Shown one piece after another: positions 16,822-24,978 of a stretch of DNA of 54,764 nt. Within the stretch, counting starts at the first letter, position 1; each line of letters opens with the position of its first letter. Source of the stretch: Planctomycetota bacterium (lineage in GTDB: Bacteria; Planctomycetota; Planctomycetia; Gemmatales; Gemmataceae). The DNA is taken from NCBI GenBank assembly GCA_016873095.1, contig VGYC01000023.1, positions 1 through 54,764 on the forward strand, in the 5' to 3' direction. A program made the translations under genes and the position numbers. The notes beneath the pieces were generated by a model. That model had not been told where the DNA came from and searched no databases. It worked only from the letters and a program-made list of their open reading frames with translations.

Positions 16822-19176
16822 TCACTTCACGTCGGCAAACGGGAGATTCAGGATCGGGTAGAGGCGCCAGTCGCGATAATCGAAGTGCCACCACTCGCCC
16901 GGATAGACGCTGAAGCCCTCGTCCTCCATGGCCTTGCGTAGCAAGTCGCGTTGCCAGCGCTGCCGCGACGTGCCGCCGATGTAGTCGGCATAGGCGCGGT
17001 CGGAGAACTCGTCGTAGCCGCTGACCATGGCCACCGCCTTGCCGGACTTGCGGTCGAAGAGGGTGAGGTCGACGGCGCAGCCGCGGTTGTGCCGCGAACC
17101 TTGACGCGGATCGGCGACGAAATGATGGTACCGGTCCTCGGTGGCGTTCCAGAAGATCCTGGTGACGAACCAGGGTCGGTAGGCGTCGTGAAGCAGCAGG
17201 CCGTAGCCGTGCTTTTCCAGATTCTGGTGGACGCGCAGCAGCGCCTCGGCCGCCGGACGTTGCAGGAACGCGCGAGCGCTGCTATACAGCGGCGTGCCCA
17301 GAAAGTTATTCTTGCCTGCATAGCGAATGTCGAGACGGATGGACGGATCGAGCGTGGCGACATCGACGAGTTCGGGCTTGCGCATGAGTGGGTCGTTGTC
17401 CTGCGGCGGCCGGGCCGCCAAGGCGCTCTTGCGCAGCTCGGCGATCGGCCGCAAGGGCGTGAGCGTAAAGGTCTCGCCCATCTCGCCCTTGATGTTTCTG
17501 CGCTTGAATGGGACGCTGGCCGCCTCCACATGCGTTGCCCGGCCGGACCTGTCGCGCGTGAAGATCAGCTCGTCCCCCTTGTAGAGACCATAATCCGGAA
17601 ACTTGAAGACCGTCTCGGAGACTTCGCGGAGCGGATACAGAAATACCCATTCGATGAGCGCGTGCAGCTTGCCGTCCTTTTCGAGGATGAACAGCGTGTT
17701 GAAATCGGGGCCGTACTCGCCGATCAGGCCAAGAAACCTGGCGGGACAGTCGGCCGGCTTGCGGTCGGCCACGCGCCGGTACGTCGCGCCAGCCAGCTTG
17801 AGCGCGTCGCCGTCGTGCTGCAGCCTGGCGCCATGCGCCTGCGGGTCATCGATCATCAGGTCCTTGCCGTGCCGGCGCAGCTCCAGCAGGGCACCGCCCT
17901 TGTGCGACATGAAGAACAGCTTGCCGTTGCTCGCCCGCAGCTCGAACCCGGCTTTCTTGTCGTTGACATAGTTGCCCGCCAGCTTTCGCGTTTCGGTCCG
18001 GTCGAGCGGTCTGGTGCGGTCGATGGGGGGCAAAGGTTTGTTGCCGCGGACGGCAAGCATGTGCCGCAATGCCACGTCGGCGATGCGCGAGGTGACGCCG
18101 TTGGACACGTCGCGCGAGGCCGCCACGATGACGCCCAGCTTGTCGTCCGGCAATGCGGACAGCTGCGTGGCGAAGCCATAGACGGCGCCTCCGTGGCCGA
18201 CGCGCCGCTTGCCATCCAGCTCCGAGACATAGAAGCCGAGGCCGAATCCCTCCTTGGCCCCCTTCTTCTCGAACTGGATCTGCCAGGTTTTCTCGAGCGT
18301 CTCCTGCTTGAGTATCCGTCCCTTCGCCCCCTGGCCGCGAGCGAAGAGAAACGACAGGAACTTCGCCATGTCGTCGGCCGTGGAGTAGAGGTTGCCCGCC
18401 GGGCTCATACCGAATGCCCACGTCGGCGCCGGAAATTCCCGACCGTGGTACGTCCACATCGTCGCCCTGGCCAGCCGTTTGCGCAGCTCTGGAGTCAGGT
18501 CGAAGCTGCTGTCCGTCATGCCCAGCGGCGTGAGGAGTTTCTCCGTCATGGCCGTGGCGAACGGCTGCCTGGTGACGCGTTCGATGACGTGCCCCACGGT
18601 GGCAAGCGCCGCGTTCGAGTAACTGGTCGTGCTCTCCGGCACGAAGACCAGCCTGGTGGAGTTCAGGCTCTTGACCGTGTCCGCGATGGACGGCTCGGTG
18701 TCATCGAAGTAGTTGCCGACCGGCGACTCGCGTACCAGCCCGGAGCGATGCGACACGAGTTGCCGCAGCGTGATCGCCTTGCCGTGCGGGTTCTTCGGCT
18801 GAAACTCCGGCAGGTAGCGCTGCACCGGGACATCGAGATCGATAAGCCCCATCTCGACCAGGATCATGAGCAGCAGTGTCGTGAACGGCTTGGAGACGGA
18901 GCCGACGCGATAGACCGTTGTCGCCGTTGCCTCGGTTTTCGCCGCTGGATCGGCATGCCCGAAGCCGCGCGACCAGACCAGTTTCTGGTCGTCCACGAGA
19001 GCGATGGACAGGGCCGGCAGCTTCTTGTCGGCGACCTCCTGCGCGATCCATTTTTCGAGCGCGGCGATGGCGGGGGCGTATTGCACGCTGTCGCGCTGAG
19101 CTTCCAGAGTGGGGATGGGAAGGCAACTTGCCAGGATGAGGAAAACTGACATGCCGCGGAGTGCGTGGGTTGTCAT
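16822..19176 (-). CDS. exported serine beta-lactamase-fold protein fused to VanX-like D-Ala-D-Ala dipeptidase
   Basis: 784 residues with an N-terminal signal peptide (about 1-26). Residues 30-380 are a class C beta-lactamase/penicillin-binding-type hydrolase: Ser93-V-S-Lys96 in VGSVSKPFT, YSN at 186-188 and HGG in RRVGHGGAVYG. Residues about 590-784 are a VanX/DdpX metallopeptidase: LDIRYAGKNNFLG, LHDAYRP, the zinc motif SRHNRGCAVDL near 694 and EWWHFDY near 761. Both halves have complete catalytic residues. Together they suggest trimming of peptidoglycan D-Ala-D-Ala peptides or their recycling in the periplasm. The fusion in one chain is unusual. A single intact frame across the whole length argues for a real fusion rather than an assembly join. 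Confidence 0.88.
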   Translation of the reverse strand: MTTHALRGMSVFLILASCLPIPTLEAQRDSVQYAPAIAALEKWIAQEVADKKLPALSIALVDDQKLVWSRGFGHADPAAKTEATATTVYRVGSVSKPFTTLLLMILVEMGLIDLDVPVQRYLPEFQPKNPHGKAITLRQLVSHRSGLVRESPVGNYFDDTEPSIADTVKSLNSTRLVFVPESTTSYSNAALATVGHVIERVTRQPFATAMTEKLLTPLGMTDSSFDLTPELRKRLARATMWTYHGREFPAPTWAFGMSPAGNLYSTADDMAKFLSFLFARGQGAKGRILKQETLEKTWQIQFEKKGAKEGFGLGFYVSELDGKRRVGHGGAVYGFATQLSALPDDKLGVIVAASRDVSNGVTSRIADVALRHMLAVRGNKPLPPIDRTRPLDRTETRKLAGNYVNDKKAGFELRASNGKLFFMSHKGGALLELRRHGKDLMIDDPQAHGARLQHDGDALKLAGATYRRVADRKPADCPARFLGLIGEYGPDFNTLFILEKDGKLHALIEWVFLYPLREVSETVFKFPDYGLYKGDELIFTRDRSGRATHVEAASVPFKRRNIKGEMGETFTLTPLRPIAELRKSALAARPPQDNDPLMRKPELVDVATLDPSIRLDIRYAGKNNFLGTPLYSSARAFLQRPAAEALLRVHQNLEKHGYGLLLHDAYRPWFVTRIFWNATEDRYHHFVADPRQGSRHNRGCAVDLTLFDRKSGKAVAMVSGYDEFSDRAYADYIGGTSRQRWQRDLLRKAMEDEGFSVYPGEWWHFDYRDWRLYPILNLPFADVK

Positions 19177-19223
19177 GAGTGAACTCGTCGATTGGCTTGA
19201 TCAGTTTCGCGGCGGCCATGAGG

Positions 19224-19445
19224 CCCGCCGTTGACGGCGGGTGCAACGGTCCCTCGCGAGCCTTTCACCCCCGATCAACGGGGCTTCTCGCCGTTTCGCA
19301 TGAGCGATACATGTCACGCATACTATGGCTGAAGCCCTACGGCGAGAAGGCCCGTGAACGTGCCTGAACCCTCCGGCGGACTACGACCACCCGCCGTGAA
19401 CGGCGGGCCTTAACCGCGTCGCGGCAAGCCCCGTGGAACGGGGCT
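19224..19445. repeat. cluster of four GC hairpins
   Basis: Four short palindromes stand in a non-coding stretch: CCCGCCG-TTGA-CGGCGGG (19224-19241), CCCCG-ATCAA-CGGGG (19268-19282), CCCGCCG-TGAA-CGGCGGG (19390-19407) and GCCCCG-TGGAA-CGGGGC (19428-19444). Types A and B alternate (A, B, A, B), and flanking bases show the second pair is in opposite orientation to the first. No open frame fits across them. Confidence 0.65.
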
Positions 19446-19488
19446 GGGCATGTCTTTGCCTCGGGGGTCGCAGCCGTGGACAAGGCTG

Positions 19489-19600
19489 GTAACTTCTCAG
19501 TAAGTCTGGGTTGAAGCGGCCGAGGGACGCGCGTGGGTGTGTAAAACTCGTAAGCGCAAGGCAATCCAAAATGCCGCACCCAGGGAAATGGAGAACCAAC
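19489..19600 (+). repeat. dispersed repeat, about 112 bp, copy 1
   Basis: This stretch, from GTAACTTCTC to GAGAACC, aligns base for base without gaps to 49563-49675; by hand about 16 of 112 positions differ. Both copies are on the + strand in non-coding DNA, shortly before the end of a - strand gene. The short frame inside (MCKTRKR...) is not better kept than the DNA, so I do not call a gene. Confidence 0.7.
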
Positions 19601-19668
19601 GCTGGAATAATGCAACCCTTGTCCTGGTAGTCGGTTACGTGGTGGGCTGCCATTTGAGAGGATTTGCC

Positions 19669-19721
19669 GATGGGGTATATGTCACTTTCTGGACGAATAC
19701 TGGACGAATCTTTGGACGGAT
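19669..19721 (+). repeat. dispersed repeat with three tandem TGGACGAAT-like units, copy 1
   Basis: After a GGGGTATATGTC block come TGGACGAAT, TGGACGAAT and TGGACGGAT at 10-12 base steps. The reverse complement of 38618-38672 shows the same order and spacing (GGGGGTGTATGTC, then three units). The regular step suggests a protein-binding array or a mobile element end. Confidence 0.6.
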
Positions 19722-19761
19722 CGTCAGCATGTTGCCCGCGAAACCGCGGAGCGAAGTTCAC

Positions 19762-20478
19762 TCATGCTTGTCTGAATGACGCGATGACGCCGGCGAGAAC
19801 AATCGCCGCCGTCTCCACTCTGAGGATGCGCGGGCCCAGGTCCACGAGTTGCCAGCCGGCGGTCCGGGCGGTCGCGATTTCCTCTTCGCTGAAGCCGCCT
19901 TCGGGGCCGATGGCGAGCGCGATGTCGCGGGCGGCGGGCACACCCGGCTGGAGGTCGGCGAGCGGCAAGCCGCCTGGATGCGCCAGCATCTTCAGCCCGG
20001 CCAAGCTGCCGCGACGGCAGAAGTCCTCCCAGCTTGCCAGGGCGTCGATTTTCATGAGCACGTTGCGGCCGCACTGCTTGCTGGCCTCGATCACCTGCCG
20101 GTGGAGCTTGTCCGGGCGAAGCTCACGCGGATGCGGTTGCCGGCGCTGCGTCGACAGCGGCACGTAGCGCGTGACGCCCAGTTCGGTCAGCTTCTCGACC
20201 AAGAACTGGATGCGGTCCCCCTTGGGGGGCGGACAGGCGACGGTCAAGGAAAATGGCAGCTCGCGGTCCGGGCGGGCTGGCTCGAAGACCTCGAGGGCGA
20301 CCTGCCCGGACTCGATTTTCACGACGCGCGCCGGGAATTCCTGGCCGTCGCCGTTGAACAGGAAAAGCGGGTCGCCCAGGCGGAGCCGGCAAACGGCGGC
20401 GAGATGGTGGGCCTCTTCGCCGTCCAGCGAAGCGATTCCTGGCGATAGCGGACAGTTGATGTAAAACCGTTCTGACAT
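19762..20478 (-). CDS. rsmE: 16S rRNA m3U1498 methyltransferase RsmE
   Basis: 238 residues from ATG 20478 (MSERFYINCPL). It methylates N3 of U1498 in 16S rRNA in the assembled small subunit. Family marks: EEAHHLAAVCRLRLGD in the N-terminal PUA-like part, CPPPKGDRIQFLVEKLTELGV, EASKQCGRN, and the SPOUT knot IGPEGGFSEEEI with LGPRILRVETAAI near the end. Length fits the family (about 240). A longer upstream frame is Arg-rich and overlaps the next gene, so it is rejected. Divergent from the + strand gene starting at 20551. Ends 41 bases after a repeat. Confidence 0.93.
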   Translation of the reverse strand: MSERFYINCPLSPGIASLDGEEAHHLAAVCRLRLGDPLFLFNGDGQEFPARVVKIESGQVALEVFEPARPDRELPFSLTVACPPPKGDRIQFLVEKLTELGVTRYVPLSTQRRQPHPRELRPDKLHRQVIEASKQCGRNVLMKIDALASWEDFCRRGSLAGLKMLAHPGGLPLADLQPGVPAARDIALAIGPEGGFSEEEIATARTAGWQLVDLGPRILRVETAAIVLAGVIASFRQA

Positions 20479-20550
20479 CCCTGCTACAATAGGCGGCCCG
20501 CCGATCCCGGCGAGGCTTGGTAGTGGATCGCTCATTGCGAGGTGGCGCCG

Positions 20551-21249
20551 ATGTCGAGACGCAAATCGCCCGATCCTCTGGGCAACAGCAACACCCGGCA
20601 GATGCTCGACGAACTCGACGTGTTGATGGAGAAGATGCTGGCGCTGCCGGTGAACCAGGTTGACGAGAGCGTCGCGACGCTGCCGGCGCCGGCTGCCGTC
20701 GCGCCGCCGGCGGCGCGCGAAGCGCCCAGGCCGGCCGGCGACACAAGTCGTCGCGCGGAACAAGCGCCCGGCACCTTCGAAACGCAGGCACAGGTCCTGG
20801 TGGGCCAGCTATCGATCCTCCACAGTCCAGCGACGCATCAGGCGCTGCCCAGCCCAAAAACCCCGGCGCGCGACGACCGGGCCTCTGCCGCCGCGCTGGC
20901 CAAGGTCCCCGCTCGCGAGGACGCGGCACTCGGGTCGTTCAGCGTCGTCGATACAACGAGTGAGTTTCTGCCACCGCTGTCGAGCCTGGCGCCGGCCGTC
21001 GCGGAGATTCAGTTGCCGGCGCCGCGGCGCTTTCGACTTCGCTTCTCGCTTCGCCCACGCCCGCTGTTGTGGATCAATCAGGGATTCGATGTGCTCACGC
21101 AACGTCTGGGACTTCCGGGCAGCTGGTTGCGGCACACGAGCGGCCGCGCCTTGCTGGGTGCGCTGGGTCTAGTGCTCCTGTCCGTCGCTCTCACCTGGTG
21201 GCTCAAGGAAACGCTGGGTTGGACCTGGCCATGGGAGTCCGTAGAATGA
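20551..21249 (+). CDS. hypothetical protein with C-terminal membrane anchor
   Basis: 232 residues, no family recognised. The start MSRRKSPDPLGNSN follows GAGGTGG at a proper distance. Residues 15-35 look helical (QMLDELDVLMEKMLAL), the middle is Ala/Pro-rich and low in complexity, and one membrane helix lies near 196-218 (LLGALGLVLLSVALTWWL). It would place most of the chain in the cytoplasm or periplasm with a C-terminal tail anchor. First gene of a six-gene + strand run reaching 24223. Confidence 0.7.
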   Translation: MSRRKSPDPLGNSNTRQMLDELDVLMEKMLALPVNQVDESVATLPAPAAVAPPAAREAPRPAGDTSRRAEQAPGTFETQAQVLVGQLSILHSPATHQALPSPKTPARDDRASAAALAKVPAREDAALGSFSVVDTTSEFLPPLSSLAPAVAEIQLPAPRRFRLRFSLRPRPLLWINQGFDVLTQRLGLPGSWLRHTSGRALLGALGLVLLSVALTWWLKETLGWTWPWESVE

Positions 21250-21323
21250 AGAGCGAGGAGAATCCGGCACGCTCGTGGGCGAAGAATCCTCTGTGCAGCG
21301 ATTCCTTGCGGAGACCTTGATAC

Positions 21324-21944
21324 ATGTCCTCCGAAGCAAGTCCCATGGACTCGAGCCCGCAAGGCACGTCCTCGCAGCATTATTCCATCATGGCAGGCGT
21401 CTTGAGCTACCTGGTTCCCGGGCTGGGCCAGATCGTACAGGGCCGCGTCGGCAAAGGCCTGCTGTTCATGGTTTGCTTGCTGGGCATGTTCACGTGCGGG
21501 CAAGCGCTCGGCGGCTGGCAAAACGTCTATTTGCCGGATGTGGCCCGTGGGGTGGATCAACACTGGGAGAACAATCCCTGGCGGCTTCCCAGGCCGTTTC
21601 TGCCGCTGGCCAACTTGTATCATCGCTGGCATTTCGCGGGGCAGTTCTGGATCGGCATTGCGGCCTGGCCGGCCATCTGGCAGTACAACAAGCTGCCGGT
21701 CCCCACCGAAGAGGCAAGCCCGTTCTGGCACAACTTCGAGCGCGGGCCGCACAGCGAAGCCGCTCTCAATGAATACCTGATCAACAGCGACAAGACGCCT
21801 GACGTGGCGTGGGTCTACACGGTAATCGCCGGCGTGCTCAATATCCTGGTGATCTACGACGCATATGCGGGGCCAGCCTTCGGTGCGGCCGCGCCGCCCG
21901 TCGTTCCGCGCCCAGAGCCGCAACCGGCAGGGGGCGCGCCATGA
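21324..21944 (+). CDS. DUF6677 family membrane protein
   Basis: 206 residues. YSIMAGVLSYLVPGLGQIVQGRVGKG then FMVCLLGMFTCG, FAGQFWIGIAAWPAIWQ and VYTVIAGVLNILVIYDAYAG give about four membrane segments. The PGLGQIxQGRxGKG motif resembles the TM2-type turn and, as I recall, marks the planctomycete DUF6677 family of unknown function. The last bases (ATGA) overlap the start of the next small gene, so expression is coupled. Confidence 0.8.
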   Translation: MSSEASPMDSSPQGTSSQHYSIMAGVLSYLVPGLGQIVQGRVGKGLLFMVCLLGMFTCGQALGGWQNVYLPDVARGVDQHWENNPWRLPRPFLPLANLYHRWHFAGQFWIGIAAWPAIWQYNKLPVPTEEASPFWHNFERGPHSEAALNEYLINSDKTPDVAWVYTVIAGVLNILVIYDAYAGPAFGAAAPPVVPRPEPQPAGGAP

Positions 21945-22141
21945 TTCTCGCCGCCCTTCTTGGCATGTCACTGTACTGGCACCTGCCGATCTTGATCGTG
22001 CTGATCAGCCTGGTATATAGCGGTACTCGATACGATGCCTGGCCGGCCATTCTTGCCGAGGCCTTTCGCTGGGGATTGCGCATGGCCGGCTTCTTGCTGG
22101 TCATCGTCCTGGCGTTGTTTGTCTTGTCGCGCATGATTTGA
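21941..22141 (+). CDS. small membrane protein, 66 residues
   Basis: ATG 21941 overlaps the stop of the DUF6677 gene in ATGA. Two hydrophobic segments are seen: MILAALLGMSLYWHLPILIVLISL (1-24) and MAGFLLVIVLALFVL (about 48-62). They are separated by a loop with Arg/Asp. No family recognised; the tight overlap and continued operon make it a likely partner of the DUF6677 protein. Confidence 0.7.
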   Translation: MILAALLGMSLYWHLPILIVLISLVYSGTRYDAWPAILAEAFRWGLRMAGFLLVIVLALFVLSRMI

Positions 22142-22145
22142 CAGC

Positions 22146-23561
22146 ATGTCCGGCGCTTCTGATGGACGCCTTTCCATGGACGCATCTCCGCCGATGCCTG
22201 ACCCGCAAGGCTCAAGCCGGCCGGCAAGGGAGGCTTGGCGAACATACTTCCAGAAATCTGCGGACGCGCTCTATCTGCTCAATCGCCAGAGCCGCATTGC
22301 GTTCGTTAACCGCGCCTGGGAGGAGTTGACCGGAGTTTCCATCAGCGAGGCGCGCGGCCTTTCTTGCCGCCGCCGTTCCCGACAGGAAACGACGCCGTCC
22401 CTCGAGGTGCTCAGGGGGCTGCTGTCGCCGCCGCCGGAGACTCTGCGCGGCCAGCCGGCGCGGGTGTACCGGCTGGCCGTGCTGCCCGCTGCTTCCAGCG
22501 CGGCCGCCGGCGCAGGGCGGCGCTGGTGGCTCGTCGATTTCTTCCCGCTTCTCGACGAGCACGGCTTGCTGGGCATCTTTGGCAAGCTGGTGCCGGTGCC
22601 CGCCAAGGGTTTCTTTGCCAGCCAGCCGTTGCCGGAGAATGTCATTGCTCTGAGGCAACGCTTCGCTGACCATTTCAAGCTTGATCAGCTTGTGCTGGAA
22701 TTGCCGGCCATGCAGCGGGTCGCGGAACAGGCCCGGCTGGCAGCACGGACCACGCAACCCGTTGTGCTGCTTGGCGAGGCCGGCGCCGGCAAGCACTGGC
22801 TGGCCCGTTGCATTCACGGGCTGAGCGAAGCGCGCGACCAGGCGTTCGCCGCAATTGACTGCGACCGGCTGCCGCACGCAGCTCTGACCGAACTGCTGTT
22901 CGGCGACACCGGGCTGGGACGCCGTTTGCGACCGGGGACCGTGTATCTGCGTCAGCCGGAAGCACTGCCGCGCGAGATGCAAGATCGTCTGAATCGGTCC
23001 CTGGAGGACTGGCAGGCACAATCTCGCGGGCCGCGAATTCTGGCTGGCTTCCGTACAGATCCGCGCGACCTGGAGCAAGCCGGGCTGCTGGTTGCCGATT
23101 TCCATTGCCGGCTGAGCACGCTCGTCATTGACTTGCCGCCGCTGCGTGAACGCCGTGGCGACCTGGATTGGCTCATCGAACGCCTGCTGGCGCGCGCGGC
23201 AGGCGTGCTGGGCCGCCCCGCGCTCACGCTGGCGCCCGATGCCGAACAGGCGCTCAAAGCCCATGCCTGGCCTGGCAACCTGCGTGAGCTGCACGACGTG
23301 TTGCTGCAAGCGGCACAGTGCGGCCATGATGTGATCGAAGTCGGCGACTTGCCGTTCTATCTGCGTGCCACGCCGTTGCCCGTGCCCCGACAGTTGCCGC
23401 TCGATTCCTTGCTTGAGCAGGTGGAAAGACGGTTGATCGCGCTCGCTCTCAAGGATGCCAAGGGCAACAAGACCGATGCCGCACGCATGCTCGGCATCTG
23501 GCGTCAGCGGCTGGTTCGCCGCATGGAAGCCCTCGGCATTGTCTCGTCCACAGACCAGTGA
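22146..23561 (+). CDS. degenerate NtrC-like regulator: PAS, AAA+ lacking GAFTGA, Fis-type HTH
   Basis: 471 residues. A PAS-like part (about 25-75: SADALYLLNRQSRIAFVNRAWEELTG) is followed by a sigma54-activator-type AAA+ region (about 178-410) and a C-terminal HTH (KGNKTDAARMLGIWRQRLVRRM). Walker A is kept (GEAGAGKHW), and LRERRGDLDWLIERLL and HAWPGNLRELHDVLLQA are typical. The GAFTGA loop that contacts sigma54 is missing: after LLFGDTGLG the chain goes straight to RRLRPGTVYLRQ. The Walker B Asp-Glu of TLFLDE is replaced by VYLRQP. It therefore probably cannot remodel sigma54 holoenzyme. It may bind DNA as a structural or repressive relative. ATG is four bases after the previous stop. Confidence 0.8.
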   Translation: MSGASDGRLSMDASPPMPDPQGSSRPAREAWRTYFQKSADALYLLNRQSRIAFVNRAWEELTGVSISEARGLSCRRRSRQETTPSLEVLRGLLSPPPETLRGQPARVYRLAVLPAASSAAAGAGRRWWLVDFFPLLDEHGLLGIFGKLVPVPAKGFFASQPLPENVIALRQRFADHFKLDQLVLELPAMQRVAEQARLAARTTQPVVLLGEAGAGKHWLARCIHGLSEARDQAFAAIDCDRLPHAALTELLFGDTGLGRRLRPGTVYLRQPEALPREMQDRLNRSLEDWQAQSRGPRILAGFRTDPRDLEQAGLLVADFHCRLSTLVIDLPPLRERRGDLDWLIERLLARAAGVLGRPALTLAPDAEQALKAHAWPGNLRELHDVLLQAAQCGHDVIEVGDLPFYLRATPLPVPRQLPLDSLLEQVERRLIALALKDAKGNKTDAARMLGIWRQRLVRRMEALGIVSSTDQ

Positions 23562-23570
23562 GACATCACA

Positions 23571-24002
23571 ATGCAACTCGCGCAGGTCCTGATCTACGAA
23601 AAAGACGGCAGACTGGCGGAGAGCCTGCGCGCTCTCAGCGAGAGCCGCGGCATCTGGGTGCGCGAGCTTCGCCAGGCGCGGGCATGCCTCGATGCGCTGG
23701 CGCGCGGCGGCATCGGTGTGCTCGTCCTGAAGATCGGCCGCGATCTCGAACGCGAGTTGACGTTGCTACAGCAAGCCGCCTGGAACTTTCCTGATTGCCG
23801 CACGGTCGTCGTGGGCGACGTGGATCATCCCGCGCTGGCCGATCTGGCCTGGGACCTAGGAGCAGCCTTCGTCTTCATGCCGCCAACGCCGTTCAACCTG
23901 CTGCCGGAAGTAGTGGACCGACTACTGAAAAGCGGGCTCCCGCACATTGCCGCGCCTGCACACGGTGATCCGCAAGCCTCGGCCACGGGAGTTCGCGGAT
24001 GA
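23571..24002 (+). CDS. pseudo-receiver domain protein
   Basis: 143 residues with the length and beta-alpha rhythm of a CheY-type receiver: QVLIYEKDGRLAESLRALSE, IGVLVLKIGRD, CRTVVVGDVDHP and AAFVFMPPTPFNLLPEVVDRLL. The expected phospho-acceptor Asp after strand 3 is absent (VLKIG), the acidic pair at the start is reduced to E-K-D, and the conserved Lys before the last Pro is missing. It should therefore not be phosphorylated. It lies ten bases after the degenerate NtrC-like gene, and its stop overlaps the ferredoxin start, so the three probably work together. Confidence 0.65.
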   Translation: MQLAQVLIYEKDGRLAESLRALSESRGIWVRELRQARACLDALARGGIGVLVLKIGRDLERELTLLQQAAWNFPDCRTVVVGDVDHPALADLAWDLGAAFVFMPPTPFNLLPEVVDRLLKSGLPHIAAPAHGDPQASATGVRG

Positions 24003-24223
24003 ACGAGCCGCTTTACCTCAGCTACACCGCTGACCGCGAGATTCCGGTCGTTGACGCAAGCCGTTGCACCGGCTGCGGCGATTGCCCGGCAGTCTGCCCG
24101 ACGACATGCCTGGAAATGGCGGGCCGGCTGCCCTGGCTTCCCAGGCCGGGGCACTGCGTCAGTTGCGGGCTGTGCGTAGCCATCTGCCCGGCGGCCGCGC
24201 TGCGAATGGCTGCAACGGTGTGA
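23999..24223 (+). CDS. 2[4Fe-4S] ferredoxin
   Basis: 74 residues with two clusters: CTGCGDCPAVCP and CVSCGLCVAICP, each the normal CxxCxxCxxxCP. ATG 23999 lies in the last codons of the pseudo-receiver gene (ATGA overlap). A cytoplasmic electron carrier or a redox-sensing small subunit; being coupled to a regulator rather than an enzyme gene, a sensing role is possible but not shown. Confidence 0.88.
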   Translation: MNEPLYLSYTADREIPVVDASRCTGCGDCPAVCPTTCLEMAGRLPWLPRPGHCVSCGLCVAICPAAALRMAATV

Positions 24224-24234
24224 GCCGCGGCCAC

Positions 24235-24933
24235 TCATCCGAGCAACAACTGCAAGCCGGTGATCAGCACGAATACCAGGACAATCCGCGTGAACCACTC
24301 TCCGGACACGCGGCGATTGAGCAACACGCCCAGAATCGTGCCAGCCAGGACCACCGGCAGGAGCGGCAGGTCGAATAGCAGCATTTCCTCGTCCAGCGTG
24401 CCGAGATACCAGTACGGCAGCACCTTGCCCGCGTTGATCAAGAAATAGACCGCCGTTGTCGTGGCGACAAAGCGTCGGCTGTCGAGGCGCTGCGCCAGCA
24501 GAAACATCGTGGTGAGCACGCCGCCGACGTGCGCCAGCGTGGACACGAAGCCAGTTCCGAAGCCGACAACCACGCCCAGCCAGCCGGTCGGCCGCCACGG
24601 TTCCCGACGTGCCGGCAGCCAGTTGCGGGCGACCTGGATCATCGCAAAGGCAATGGCGATGCCGCCAATGAAGCGCGACAGCGCCTCGGTGGAGATAGCG
24701 TCCAGCGCCAGGCTGCCGGCGATGATTCCCACTGCCGCGCCGGCTGACAGCAGCACGAGATTACGAGGATCCCACTGACCCCAGAAGAAATACAGCGAAA
24801 TCACGTCACACGCCAGCAGCAGCGGCAGCATCAACCCCAGCGACTCGCGCGGGTCGATCAGTAGCGCCAGCACCGGCATGACCAGGATGCCAGTGCCGCC
24901 GCCGAAGCCGGCCTTGGACACGCCGATCAGCAA
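24235..24933 (-). CDS. TauE/SafE-family membrane transporter
   Basis: 232 residues from TTG 24933. About seven membrane segments, with GVSKAGFGGGTGILVMPVLAL and, in the second half, GVVVGFGTGFVSTLAHVGG, the paired glycine motifs of TauE/SafE proteins that move sulfite, sulfonates or related anions. The first helix really begins further upstream (HQYLVLSLAALLIG), where the only plausible start is an ATT at 24966, seven bases after GGAG and just behind the stop of the upstream bEBP gene. So 24933 is the conservative choice. Convergent with the ferredoxin gene, 11 bases apart. Confidence 0.82.
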   Translation of the reverse strand: MLIGVSKAGFGGGTGILVMPVLALLIDPRESLGLMLPLLLACDVISLYFFWGQWDPRNLVLLSAGAAVGIIAGSLALDAISTEALSRFIGGIAIAFAMIQVARNWLPARREPWRPTGWLGVVVGFGTGFVSTLAHVGGVLTTMFLLAQRLDSRRFVATTTAVYFLINAGKVLPYWYLGTLDEEMLLFDLPLLPVVLAGTILGVLLNRRVSGEWFTRIVLVFVLITGLQLLLG

Positions 24934-24978
24934 CGCCGCCAGGCTGAGTACGAGATACTGGTGAATGAATGGACTCCG

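Noticed and set aside
16951-19149. 732-codon + strand frame opposite the beta-lactamase/VanX gene
   Set aside because: Antisense shadow; the - strand protein has complete catalytic motifs.
19669-19721. Integron attC site
   Set aside because: Direct tandem units rather than the imperfect palindrome of attC, and no cassette genes or integrase.
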